In this document: positions 15,105-23,978 of the stretch, in pieces
Layout of the letters: each line of letters begins with the position of its first letter
How positions within the stretch are numbered: position 1 is the first letter of the stretch
Program-made: the position numbers and the translations under genes
The notes under the pieces: model-generated
Told to the model about the DNA's origin: nothing
The model's database searches: none
What the model saw: only the letters and a program-made list of their open reading frames with translations
Origin: Candidatus Moraniibacteriota bacterium
GTDB taxonomy: Bacteria; Patescibacteriota; Minisyncoccia; Moranbacterales; GCA-2747515
Direction of reading: 5' to 3'
Assembly (NCBI GenBank): GCA_002747515.1
Contig: PDPP01000005.1
Location: 1 to 37,434, forward strand
Length of the DNA: 37,434 nt

Positions 15105-17810
15105 CTAAAACGCAACATCCACTTTCGCATCGGCTGTGGCGGTGTTGCCGGCACTGTCTTCTACGGTGACGGAGATTTTTATTTTTTGATTGTTTTTGTC
15201 TTCAGGAATCGTGTAGGTGTATTTTTTGTCACGTGACTCGTGGATGGTGTCTCCGTCTACAGTGTATGTGATTTTTTTGATGTCGTATTCTGTTTTTGGA
15301 TGTACTGTGATTTTCACAGAATTTGTGTTCACAGATGATGGCACAGAAAGTGTGACAGTGACATCATATTTTTTGAAATCATCTTTTTTGCACTCGTCCG
15401 GTTCTTTGTCAAAGATAATATCGTCATCTTCTTTTTCCCAGTATTTTCGTACGCCTTTTTCCCAATTTTTGTATTGTGGATCGTCTTTTGGTTTATCTGG
15501 TTTGTCACCGCGTGGATCGTCTTTTTGGACGTAATAGAGGATATTGTGTAGTTCAGCAAAAACACGGTCTTTTCTCTTACTTTCAGGGCAATATTTGTTT
15601 GCTTTGCAATATTCATCATCTTTGCCGGGGATTTCACACACCTCGATTTCATCTCTCTCAGGAAGTTTTCCGTCGAGAATATCTTTGTCTGTCTCATGTG
15701 CATCTTTGTCGTATTTTGGAAACTCTTTGCCAGATGGTTCGGGATATGCTTCAGTGATGAAATCACGAAAGATTGGACCGGAGGCATTGGCGCCGACACC
15801 GCGCGCGTTCATCGACGAGTTATCATTATTACCACTCCACACGCCGATAGCGACATCTGGTGTGTAGCCCATTGTCCATGCGTCGCGGTTTTCATTTGTT
15901 GTGCCGGTTTTTGCGGCAACTGGTCTATTGTCAAAGCGTAGCGGATTGTTTTCACCAAATGCTGGTGCACGATACTTGTTTTTTGAGAGAATATGTGAAA
16001 GCATTGCGACGTGCTCTTCTTCGATGATACGCTCACCCTCTGTATTTTGTGTTTCAAAAATGTTTTCGCCATTTTTATTGGTAATTGTAAGGATTGCACG
16101 TTTTGTGTGTTTTATGCCGCTATTTGCAAAGACAGAAAATGCTGCGGTGTGATCGAGGAGTTTAACTTCACCGCCACCGAGTACAAGAGAGAGACCATAA
16201 CGGTCCGGATTATTGAGACTGGTGATACCGAGTTCTTTTGCAAATATAATGACTTCTTTTGGGTTAGCGAGATAGAGTGCTTTTACAGCTGGGATGTTGA
16301 GCGACATTGCAAGTGCTTCCTTGATTTTCAGAGGACCACGAAACGTACCATCATAATTTTGTGGTATATAATCATCACTGCTCGATACGCTAAATTTTGT
16401 CTCGACATCATAGAGAATAGTTTCTGGCGTGTAGCCTTTTTCAAACGCGTGTAAATAGGCATATGGTTTAAATGATGATCCTGGTTGGCGATCGCGAATT
16501 GCAACATTGACTTGACCGTCAATTTCTTCATCAAAATAATCGCGTGATCCCACCATTGTCACAATATCTCCATTTGTCGGATCAATTGCGACAAGTGCGG
16601 CATTTTCTGCATTGTATTTGGTTTTGTTTTCTAGTGCATGCTCATGGACAATTTTTTCAGCAATTTGTTGTTTGTCCCAATCAAGCGTTGTGATGACGCG
16701 CAAACCTTCTTTTTCGAGATATTCATTGCCAAATTCTTCTTCGAGATAGTCACGGACATACATGACAAAGTGTGGCGCTTTGATATTTTCGGCGTTTTTG
16801 GCAATTTTTGCCAGTACATCGACATTTTTTGCATCAGTAGAAGCTTCTTCTGAGATATAACCGAGTTTTGCCATTTGATCGAGTGCATATTCTTGACGAA
16901 TTTTAAGTCGGTCCGTGTGCGATCCATATGGTGAATAGCGTGATGGTGCTTGCGGGAGAGAGGCAAGCATCGCCGCTTCATCAAGTGTCAATTCAGACGC
17001 GTGTTTATTGAAAAATGTCTGTGCTGCCGCTTCGATGCCATAGGCATTTGATCCATAGGGGATTTCGTTAAGATACATGCCGAGAATATCGTCTTTTGAA
17101 AAACGTAGTTCAATTTCAATCGCGAGTATGAGTTCTTTGATTTTGCGTGCGATGGAGCGTTCTGATGTGAGAATGGAGTTTTTGACGAATTGCTGTGTAA
17201 TCGTGGAGCCACCGCGTCCTGATCCGACATGAAAGACATTGGAAATCACAGCATTGATGACGCCTTTGACATCAAATCCTGGATGATGGTAAAAATTGTG
17301 ATCTTCCAGTGCGATTGTTGCCTGTTTTATGGCAAGTGGGATTTCATCGTGTGCGATAAGTGTGCGTTTCTCTTCACCGTGGATATCATAAAGAAGCACA
17401 GTGCCAGTGCGATCATAAATTTTGGTACTTTCATCAATTGCTCGTGTGTTTACCTTGCCTGGTTCAGGAAGATCTTTGGCAAAATAAGCAAACACACCAA
17501 TAGCTGCCAATAAACCAACACCACACACTATGGCACAAATTTTGAGTGCCAACATACCATATTTTTTCCAATTTTTCTTTCCGGTTTTTTTTCGGTTTTT
17601 TCTGCGATTTTGCATAGGCGTATTATCTGATGGTTGTATTTTATCGTGTACTGCACATAATTGTGGGCTTATGTGTTTTTTCTGCCAAAATGCCAATTTC
17701 ATCACAAAATTTCGCAGACACTCTTTGCACATCAGAGGCTTGCGTCGTTTTGTGCCAAAATTGCGTGACTTCTCTTTGGTGAAGTCGCTTTGGGAATACA
17801 TTCTTTTCAT
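15105..17810 (-). CDS. Class A penicillin-binding protein (PBP1A-type transglycosylase/transpeptidase) with N-terminal Cys motif and C-terminal Ig-like domain
   Basis: 901 residues. A single membrane helix lies at about 86-109. The GT51 transglycosylase domain (about 130-310) has catalytic Glu169 in EDHNFYHHPGFD and RGGSTITQQF. The transpeptidase domain has SxxK at 445-448 (SSFK), SLN at 503-505 and KTG at 634-636, so both activities look intact. A Cys-containing linker and a C-terminal Ig-like beta domain (last ~90 residues) probably bind envelope. Before the helix is a cytoplasmic segment with C28xxC31...C52xxH55, like a zinc ribbon. GAGGT precedes the first ATG by one base only; the second ATG (17799-17801) has better spacing and may be the true start. 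The gene stands alone with its own terminator. Confidence 0.95.
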   Translation of the reverse strand: MKRMYSQSDFTKEKSRNFGTKRRKPLMCKECLRNFVMKLAFWQKKHISPQLCAVHDKIQPSDNTPMQNRRKNRKKTGKKNWKKYGMLALKICAIVCGVGLLAAIGVFAYFAKDLPEPGKVNTRAIDESTKIYDRTGTVLLYDIHGEEKRTLIAHDEIPLAIKQATIALEDHNFYHHPGFDVKGVINAVISNVFHVGSGRGGSTITQQFVKNSILTSERSIARKIKELILAIEIELRFSKDDILGMYLNEIPYGSNAYGIEAAAQTFFNKHASELTLDEAAMLASLPQAPSRYSPYGSHTDRLKIRQEYALDQMAKLGYISEEASTDAKNVDVLAKIAKNAENIKAPHFVMYVRDYLEEEFGNEYLEKEGLRVITTLDWDKQQIAEKIVHEHALENKTKYNAENAALVAIDPTNGDIVTMVGSRDYFDEEIDGQVNVAIRDRQPGSSFKPYAYLHAFEKGYTPETILYDVETKFSVSSSDDYIPQNYDGTFRGPLKIKEALAMSLNIPAVKALYLANPKEVIIFAKELGITSLNNPDRYGLSLVLGGGEVKLLDHTAAFSVFANSGIKHTKRAILTITNKNGENIFETQNTEGERIIEEEHVAMLSHILSKNKYRAPAFGENNPLRFDNRPVAAKTGTTNENRDAWTMGYTPDVAIGVWSGNNDNSSMNARGVGANASGPIFRDFITEAYPEPSGKEFPKYDKDAHETDKDILDGKLPERDEIEVCEIPGKDDEYCKANKYCPESKRKDRVFAELHNILYYVQKDDPRGDKPDKPKDDPQYKNWEKGVRKYWEKEDDDIIFDKEPDECKKDDFKKYDVTVTLSVPSSVNTNSVKITVHPKTEYDIKKITYTVDGDTIHESRDKKYTYTIPEDKNNQKIKISVTVEDSAGNTATADAKVDVAF

Positions 17811-17998
17811 ACCTCTATCTTACACGGATTATGTATTTCTGGGAAATCAATTCTCCATATTTTAGCAAAAAAAGACTGTTTTGAATAGTTTTGTCTTTTG
17901 TGCTTTTAATATAAAAAATGATTTTTTAATAACAATATCATGTAAACACTTATTTATAGAAATACTACACAAAGAAATTAGTTCATCAGCACAAAAAC

Positions 17999-18032
17999 AA
18001 AAAAGAATACTGTCATTTAGGTATTCTTTTTT
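17999..18032 (-). terminator. Rho-independent terminator for the DUF1704 gene
   Basis: AAAAAAGAATAC (17999-18010) and GTATTCTTTTTT (18021-18032) form a perfect 12-bp stem with a 10-nt loop. It lies 36 nt after the stop at 18068 and marks the end of the ATP-grasp gene cluster. Confidence 0.75.
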
Positions 18033-18067
18033 ATATTTTTGCATTGTGATAGAATATTTTTAGAAAA

Positions 18068-19465
18068 TTATTTTTCTAAAAATGTTAAATCATTTTCTGT
18101 AATATCCAATTGATCTAATATCCAAATATGACGTGGGTTTGTGGGATCATATTTACCAACGCTGAATCTTCGCACCTCTGTTGAATCATTTTTGATAAGA
18201 TGCCACACGCCGATATTGTTTTCTCTGTAAAACAAATCTTTTGTAAAACATGCGCCAGGTGTCTTGCCTGTTGTACCACGAAATGTGCGAACACTTCTAT
18301 TCCATGCCATGTTTTGTGCTTGTTGCACAGATTTACCTTTTACGATATAGTAATCTTTTAAGATTTCAAAAACATCTCTAAAATCTCTTTTGTGACCATC
18401 TATTCCAAGTGCCAATGAGATAGCAAGGTAACCATCAAATCCTGCAAAGTCGTCCATGCCGGTAATTTTTTGTTGTTCATACATTGCGACACCTTCGTCA
18501 TCTTTTGAGCGGTCTAATCTTGTGCTCAAGAGCTTCAATTGTGTTTTTAAGCCCTCTTCTTTTCGAAGTGCGTGAACACCAATTTCATGTGCGATAAGTC
18601 CTTTGAGATAATTTTCTTTTACTTTACGACCTTTTGGAATAAATATTTTGTTTTTTCCTACAGAAATTGCGGTTCGTGTATCATCAATGACAACTTTCCA
18701 GTGATGCATTCCTAGTTCTTGCAAATAATCTAGAAATACCGATTTTATTTCTTCATCGGAATATATCAATTCATTTTCTTGATTTTTTCTTTCTGTTACA
18801 TCTTGTGGAAGTGTAAAATCTTCATCAATATGCGTGAGGTTGAGAGTGTTGTGAGGTCCACTTTTCAACTGTATCTGGTCATATACATCTTCTGTGTGAG
18901 AAAAAGTATTTTTCAAACGCTCTGCAGCCGCCTTAATCAGTACATCATCTGTAGTGTTTAGGGCAATTTCTGTTTTTTGCAAAAGAGAAGAGAGGGTATA
19001 ATCAAAAATCTTTTTTTCCGGTGCGCCATTGATAAAAACAGAGTATCTGGTAAATTTTTTGTCATCTCCATTTTGTGCTGCTTGTAACATGCGATTTTCC
19101 GCAATTTTTTCATTGATTTTCCACAGATACACTTTTTTGACAATAGGGTGGTCACACTCTTTAATTTTTTCTTTCAGTGCAAGTAATTCCTCTTCTTTTT
19201 GTTTTGCGTCAAATTTTTCTAACTTTGGATAGGATAATTCCGGATTTCGTGTTGCATTTTCCAAAAAATCTTGTTTTTCTTTCGCGCGTACACCAGACAC
19301 AAACTTTTTTTCATCGTCAATCGGTGTATTCATTAGTGCGTATTCTCGTTTTCCCGTGAAATAATTATAGGCACTTAATTGCTTGATGTCTGCAAGTTCA
19401 TTATGTAGTTCCTCATCTATATATTCTTTTTTGGCTGGCTGTGCTGGTTTTTCAAAGTTGATCAT
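18068..19465 (-). CDS. DUF1704 family metallopeptidase (MATCAP/QEGLA-type)
   Basis: 465 residues. The catalytic zinc motif HEIGVH (HExxxH) is at 293-298, and EGVAMYEQQ (EGLA-type motif) at about 324-332 supplies the third ligand region. This is the arrangement of the DUF1704 family, which includes animal tyrosine carboxypeptidases (MATCAP/KIAA0895) and bacterial QEGLA proteins. The first ~230 residues are helical and charged, with no signal peptide, so it is probably cytoplasmic. It overlaps the upstream YdjC-like gene by 14 nt and closes a cluster with two ATP-grasp ligases. A role in trimming added C-terminal residues is plausible but inferred; the substrate is unknown. Confidence 0.85.
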   Translation of the reverse strand: MINFEKPAQPAKKEYIDEELHNELADIKQLSAYNYFTGKREYALMNTPIDDEKKFVSGVRAKEKQDFLENATRNPELSYPKLEKFDAKQKEEELLALKEKIKECDHPIVKKVYLWKINEKIAENRMLQAAQNGDDKKFTRYSVFINGAPEKKIFDYTLSSLLQKTEIALNTTDDVLIKAAAERLKNTFSHTEDVYDQIQLKSGPHNTLNLTHIDEDFTLPQDVTERKNQENELIYSDEEIKSVFLDYLQELGMHHWKVVIDDTRTAISVGKNKIFIPKGRKVKENYLKGLIAHEIGVHALRKEEGLKTQLKLLSTRLDRSKDDEGVAMYEQQKITGMDDFAGFDGYLAISLALGIDGHKRDFRDVFEILKDYYIVKGKSVQQAQNMAWNRSVRTFRGTTGKTPGACFTKDLFYRENNIGVWHLIKNDSTEVRRFSVGKYDPTNPRHIWILDQLDITENDLTFLEK

Positions 19466-20084
19466 AAGAGATTAATTCGTATTTTGATATAATTAAGTCT
19501 TGGATTTCAGGTTTTTGCAAAATGGACATTTCTTCTTCACGTTCTCTATTATACGGATAAGAACAATTTTTATCAAAATATCCGGGGTGTGACACAAGTT
19601 CAGTTATTGGCGCGTCATTTTCTTGTAAATTACGATATAACTTTGCAAAACGAATCGGATGCCATGAAATATAGTGATCAGGTGTTGCGACGTTGTTTTT
19701 TTGAATAATTTTGCGATCTTCGACAAAACGAGATCTCAGGGGGATTGCATATTTTTTTGCACATTTTATTGTTTCGTGCAATGTATATGGTCTCAAATGA
19801 CAATGTTTGTGACCATCCATGTGCGATGGCAATGTGCCAAAAATTTTTTCAAATTTTTTGATTTGTTTTTCTGTTTCTTTTTCACAATTTTCTTCGGTGA
19901 CATTTATGTGTAAACCAACAGAAATACTTTTGTTTTTTAATAATTCTTGTGCATCAATATACTTCTCATTAATCATGACGGTGGTGCTGGAAACGATTTT
20001 GTGATTAATCATGTATATAATTCCGGTATTAAAGCGGGGACTCATACCATAATCATCTGCATTGATAATCAATTTTTGTTTCAT
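19452..20084 (-). CDS. YdjC/ChbG-type carbohydrate deacetylase
   Basis: 210 residues. It has the family metal-binding elements: NADDYGMS with the tandem Asp at 10-11, VGLHINVTEEN near 56-66, and HMDGHKHCHLRPY near 90-102. It ends with a SHPGYFD segment. The family removes acetyl groups from N-acetylated sugars such as chitobiose derivatives, and includes the hopanoid HpnK. It is slightly shorter than the usual ~250 residues but motif-complete. Its position inside the ATP-grasp/DUF1704 unit suggests a linked substrate, though co-transcription by convenience is possible. A 71-nt AT-rich gap separates it from the ATP-grasp gene. Confidence 0.85.
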   Translation of the reverse strand: MKQKLIINADDYGMSPRFNTGIIYMINHKIVSSTTVMINEKYIDAQELLKNKSISVGLHINVTEENCEKETEKQIKKFEKIFGTLPSHMDGHKHCHLRPYTLHETIKCAKKYAIPLRSRFVEDRKIIQKNNVATPDHYISWHPIRFAKLYRNLQENDAPITELVSHPGYFDKNCSYPYNREREEEMSILQKPEIQDLIISKYELISYDQL

Positions 20085-20155
20085 GTGTGTTTTATATAAA
20101 ATATGATTTATTTTTTTTGCTATATCTATGATATATTTTCATTTTTTTGTTAAAA

Positions 20156-21139
20156 TTATTTGTTTGCAACCTTAGATGCTGCATTGATAAATGCGGATAG
20201 GTTTTTTTTCTTTATTTCGTCATCACCTACAATATGCAAAAGATCAAATCCGGGTGTTGTGTTCATTTCAACGAGAAAAGGTTTTGCATTATCGTCAAAA
20301 ATAAAATCAAGAGAATAGTTTGCATGAGGAAAAACAGAGAGAGTTTTTTGGATTTTTTGTGATAACTTAATGATGCTTTGGGGAATTTTGTTTTCCGGCA
20401 CTAAGACTGCGGTGGCACCTTGGTGAAAGTTTGTAAAAAGAGAATCTTTTGCAGCAATACGAGATAATGCATAGATTAATTCGTGATCAACATAAATTAA
20501 ACGTAAATCTGATACTTCATCTTTTTGCGAAAATCCAGGAATGCCTTTTGTACTTTTGATAAATTCTTGTATAATCACAGGAAATGTAAAAGAATCTTCT
20601 TTTAATGCGCCATCTTTATCGCCAATATAAATACCAAAACCACCAGAGCCGTGAAGTGGTTTGATAACAACCTTTTTATCGGGGATTTTTTTAAGAGCAT
20701 CTTTTAATTCGCTGTAGGTGTTCGCAAGTAGAGTTTTTGGCATGCAATCTTGGAAAAGCATGTACTGGGATAATTTATCATTTGTGATTGTACGAAAGAG
20801 TGGGTGGTTGTAAATTGGTGTTTTTTGCATAATCTCCTTTTTGAGTCCAAGTAAATCATAATCACGACTTCCTTTAACTTTGTCATAAATCACATCAACA
20901 GAGACAGGCTTGTTGATTTTTATCCAATTTTTTCCATCAAATGTCCATGCTTTTGTAAAATAATTTTTTTGTACATTAAACCATTTGAGTGATGCGCGAT
21001 AAAATATTACACCAAACTCATTTTGTGCTTGGGTGTAAAATTCTTCAAATGATTTTTTTGTGGGATTGTTTTGAGAATTAAAAGGAACTTTTTTGTGCCA
21101 ATCATCTCCGTAGTAGATTGTACATATTTTTTTAACCAT
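20156..21139 (-). CDS. ATP-grasp ligase (RimK/glutathione synthetase-like)
   Basis: 327 residues. VVIKPLHGSGGFGIY (about 155-170) is the glycine-rich ATP-grasp loop. SDLRLIYVDHELIYALSRIA, then FLVEMNTTPGFDLL (E-x-N metal-binding motif near 298), complete the fold. Enzymes of this type activate a carboxylate as acylphosphate and join it to an amine, as in glutamate or glutathione ligases. The N-terminal ~110 residues lack a recognised specificity domain. It begins 13 nt after the ATP-grasp/retropepsin fusion gene, so they are co-expressed. The substrate is unknown. Confidence 0.82.
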   Translation of the reverse strand: MVKKICTIYYGDDWHKKVPFNSQNNPTKKSFEEFYTQAQNEFGVIFYRASLKWFNVQKNYFTKAWTFDGKNWIKINKPVSVDVIYDKVKGSRDYDLLGLKKEIMQKTPIYNHPLFRTITNDKLSQYMLFQDCMPKTLLANTYSELKDALKKIPDKKVVIKPLHGSGGFGIYIGDKDGALKEDSFTFPVIIQEFIKSTKGIPGFSQKDEVSDLRLIYVDHELIYALSRIAAKDSLFTNFHQGATAVLVPENKIPQSIIKLSQKIQKTLSVFPHANYSLDFIFDDNAKPFLVEMNTTPGFDLLHIVGDDEIKKKNLSAFINAASKVANK

Positions 21140-21152
21140 AATAATTTATAAT

Positions 21153-22568
21153 TTATTTACTTACATCCACCAAAAATTGGCGGAGGTTTCTTTTGCCGAT
21201 AATCATATCGTAATTGAGGTCGCTGCGGTCTACAATGTTGACGCGAGTAGCAATTGTTTTTTTGTCCATGATAAATTTAATTCGTATCATTGGTCGAATA
21301 GTGACACCGCTTGAGGACCATGTTACAGCAATGTCAGCCAAATCGGGTATGTTATTCTTATATTTTTTCTCTATTTTTTTACCTAGACCTTGCCCCTTTT
21401 TTGTAACTGTGCCAAATTCTTTCTTTATATTAATCTCTGCAAACGCATCTACCACGTGGCCAAAACCGAGAGTGCGGGCGAGCTCTGTGTCGATAGAGGT
21501 GGAGTAGGCGCCGGTGTCGATTTTGGCTTGGGTGTCGATTTTTGTTTTGCCATCTCTACTGACGATTTGTACATCTTCCACAGAGCCGATGACGCGTTTG
21601 CCGGAAGTGTTTTCGAGGTCTTCTTCGATTTCACCGCCGAAGAGGTTTTTGCCTACGCGTGCGCCACGGACGGCTGTTTTGATTTTTAAGCCTTCGACGC
21701 GTTCAAGACGTTTTTTGAGGCCGGCCATGTTGGCGACTTGGATCGAGAGTCCCGGGCGGGCATTGAGTTCGAGAAAGACCGGTCCATTATCGCGGTCAAT
21801 GGCGATATCTGCGCCGAGAAAACCGAGTCCAGATGCTTCTTGTGCTTTAATCGCGAGTGTGAGCATTTCATCCCAATAGGGGATTTTGATACCGGAGAGC
21901 AAGAGGCGTGTGCCCGGCACATATTCAACGACTTTTGACTTACCTTGCACAGCGGTTGTGGTGATGCCACGCGCCATGTCGATGCCGACACCGATGCCGC
22001 CTTGCTGGAGATTGGCCTTGCCGCCGGATTCTTTGGTCGGGAGGCGGAGCATCGCCATGACAGGCACCTTGTTGTAGATGATGATGCGGATATCGGGGAT
22101 GCCTTTGTATGCGTATGGACGAAACTCTTTAGAGAGTTTGAGGCGCTCTTCAAAAAACGCCATATCCGGCGTGTTGGAGAGTGAAAACTCCCCATCCAAG
22201 ATGTGTCGCACATGTGTTTTGAGGTCATCTATAGTGATCGTGCTACCATTGGACCGGATCCATGTGTCAGTGGTGCCTTTTTTGCGACCATATACGACGA
22301 CGATGCCATCGCCGCCGAGGCCGCGGTTTGGTTTGAGCACAAAACTCGGTGGTAATATGCTCCAATCAAAATTTTCCAGTGTGCGCCGTGATGAAATCTG
22401 TGCGATGAGCCGTGGCACTGGCACGCCGTTTTTTTTCAGAAGCATTTTTGAGGTGATTTTTTCGTCAGCGAGGCGTTTTGCTCTTTTGAGATTGTGCGGG
22501 CGGATGTATGTTAGGTTACGCGCATTCATCCCGAGAATTTTTTGGCTCGCAGTGAGTAGATTAAACAT
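21153..22568 (-). CDS. Alpha-L-glutamate ligase-like ATP-grasp fused to a RimB-type retropepsin-like domain
   Basis: 471 residues in two parts. The ATP-grasp half at about 1-300 has the loop VLKPNRGLGGDGI (77-89), the ADIAID strand and FLELNARPG (265-273), close to the glutamate-ligase-like family that accompanies 7TM proteins. The protease half at about 325-471 has the catalytic IDTGAYSTSID (D351) and the later IIGKRNL, as in RimK/LysX-associated aspartic proteases (PF05618-like). One protein thus appears to carry both a ligase and a possible hydrolase for the same linkage. It lies 13 nt after the 7TM gene. GC content is noticeably higher than its surroundings. Confidence 0.85.
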   Translation of the reverse strand: MFNLLTASQKILGMNARNLTYIRPHNLKRAKRLADEKITSKMLLKKNGVPVPRLIAQISSRRTLENFDWSILPPSFVLKPNRGLGGDGIVVVYGRKKGTTDTWIRSNGSTITIDDLKTHVRHILDGEFSLSNTPDMAFFEERLKLSKEFRPYAYKGIPDIRIIIYNKVPVMAMLRLPTKESGGKANLQQGGIGVGIDMARGITTTAVQGKSKVVEYVPGTRLLLSGIKIPYWDEMLTLAIKAQEASGLGFLGADIAIDRDNGPVFLELNARPGLSIQVANMAGLKKRLERVEGLKIKTAVRGARVGKNLFGGEIEEDLENTSGKRVIGSVEDVQIVSRDGKTKIDTQAKIDTGAYSTSIDTELARTLGFGHVVDAFAEINIKKEFGTVTKKGQGLGKKIEKKYKNNIPDLADIAVTWSSSGVTIRPMIRIKFIMDKKTIATRVNIVDRSDLNYDMIIGKRNLRQFLVDVSK

Positions 22569-22581
22569 AAAAAAGGTGTGA

Positions 22582-23271
22582 TTATTGAATTTTTTTGATC
22601 ACATCTCTGAAACGATAGTATTCCGAGAGGCGTAAACCGGTCCATTTACCCATAAAGAGGTTGATGAGTGGAATAATGAGCAGAACAATGAAAGGATGTG
22701 TCAGTGTGAATGTGGTGATGTATGTCCCAACCGGTGTTGTCGGCGAGAGAACAGTGTAGCCGATGAGTGCGATAAAGAGTGTTTCAATTGCCAAAATGAT
22801 CGCTGTGCGGTTGCCTTTTTCAATTTGCACGGTGACGAATTTTTCTACGAGCGTGATGATGACGAGAATTGGAAAAATCGGTGCAGCGGCAAAGCCTGTA
22901 CGATCAAAATAGCCAGCAACCGCCAATGTAACCAACACAGAAAAAGACACAACAGAGAGATTGATGGCAACACGTGGGAGATAGAGGAGGCGAAATCTTT
23001 TGAGTACATAACGCATCACCATACCGACAAAAAGCACAATCACATAAATTGTCACTGCATACTTGATATCAAACCACCGTTCACGCGCGATAAACACAAA
23101 TGCGAGTGTGATAATCGATGGGGTATAAATACCAAACGCTTTGATCCCGACAAATTGTCGCAAAATCACCACAATTGTCACAACAACAGGAAAAAGAAGG
23201 AGGAGAATGATCGTGTCACCACTCACACCTTGATCAAGAAGTGTATTAATGATTGGGCTATACTCGTTCAT
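22582..23271 (-). CDS. 7TM membrane protein of the transglutaminase-associated family
   Basis: 229 residues with about seven hydrophobic helices. The motif VVILRQFVGIKAFGIYTPSI, then a long run to LINLFMGKWTGLRLSEYYRF, matches the seven-helix part of proteins in which it is normally fused to an inactive transglutaminase (PF14402-like). Here the transglutaminase part is absent. These membrane proteins typically neighbour the glutamate-ligase-like ATP-grasp and the retropepsin, as here. It probably anchors or transports the modified product; that is inference. Confidence 0.75.
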   Translation of the reverse strand: MNEYSPIINTLLDQGVSGDTIILLLLFPVVVTIVVILRQFVGIKAFGIYTPSIITLAFVFIARERWFDIKYAVTIYVIVLFVGMVMRYVLKRFRLLYLPRVAINLSVVSFSVLVTLAVAGYFDRTGFAAAPIFPILVIITLVEKFVTVQIEKGNRTAIILAIETLFIALIGYTVLSPTTPVGTYITTFTLTHPFIVLLIIPLINLFMGKWTGLRLSEYYRFRDVIKKIQ

Positions 23272-23400
23272 ATATTCATGTGTTAGGGATTAGTGCTATT
23301 TATTACAAAATGTATGTTGTATTTTTACAAAAAAGGTTTCTTCATATACAGAAATGCTGTGTCATAGCTTACGTACAAATTACTGAGTACGAGTTACGAA

Positions 23401-23901
23401 TTACTGATGCAAGTGTTGCGCATATCCACGCGAATTACAGTGGCACATCGCGACTGCAAGTGCGTCTGCCGTGTCGTCCGGTTGTGGGACACTCTGTAAT
23501 TTTAACATATTTTTGACCATTTCTTGCATTTGTTTTTTATCAGCACGGCCATATCCTGTGAGAGACTGCTTGATTTGTAGCGGTGTGTACTCTGCAACAG
23601 GCAAACCATTGTGATGACACGTCTGCAATATGACGCCACGTGCTTGCGCGACCGTGATGACGGTTTTTGCATTTTTGAAATAAAATAATTCTTCCACAGC
23701 GACCTCATGCGGCGCGTATGTGTCAATAAGAGACATAATACCATCGTAAATTTCTTCAAGTCGCTGACATGTTGAGAGGGATTTGTCTGTCTCGATATGT
23801 CCATATGCCACTGTTTTTTTGTGCATTGTGCGCGCGTCAAAATCGATGACGCCCCAACCGACAATCGCAGTGCCAGGGTCAATGCCGAGTATCCGTATCA
23901 T
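23401..23901 (-). CDS. ruvC: Holliday junction resolvase RuvC
   Basis: 166 residues from the ATG at 23899-23901, giving MIRILGIDPGTAIVGWGVI. Upstream codons are unlikely to be used. Catalytic acidic residues are visible: the Asp of GIDPGT, the Glu of VEELFY, and the Asp pair in DDTADALAVA near the C-terminus. The protein resolves Holliday junctions with the RuvAB motor; ruvB is at 31043-32059 and ruvA was not seen. It lies 77 nt after yebC, a commonly conserved neighbour. Confidence 0.95.
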   Translation of the reverse strand: MIRILGIDPGTAIVGWGVIDFDARTMHKKTVAYGHIETDKSLSTCQRLEEIYDGIMSLIDTYAPHEVAVEELFYFKNAKTVITVAQARGVILQTCHHNGLPVAEYTPLQIKQSLTGYGRADKKQMQEMVKNMLKLQSVPQPDDTADALAVAMCHCNSRGYAQHLHQ

Positions 23902-23978
23902 GTATGTGATCATTTTCAATTATAATGTGTGTATCTCTACGAAAATATATTGAAAATCAACGTAGAATTATAGCATTT

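Noticed and set aside
15105..17810. Insertion sequence or transposase
   Set aside because: No transposase-like ORF or terminal inverted repeats were recognised anywhere in the window.
22696..23286. 196-codon ORF on the plus strand opposite the 7TM gene
   Set aside because: Shadow of the membrane gene; composition is unnatural (Cys/His/Asn/Lys-rich) and it has no start signal.
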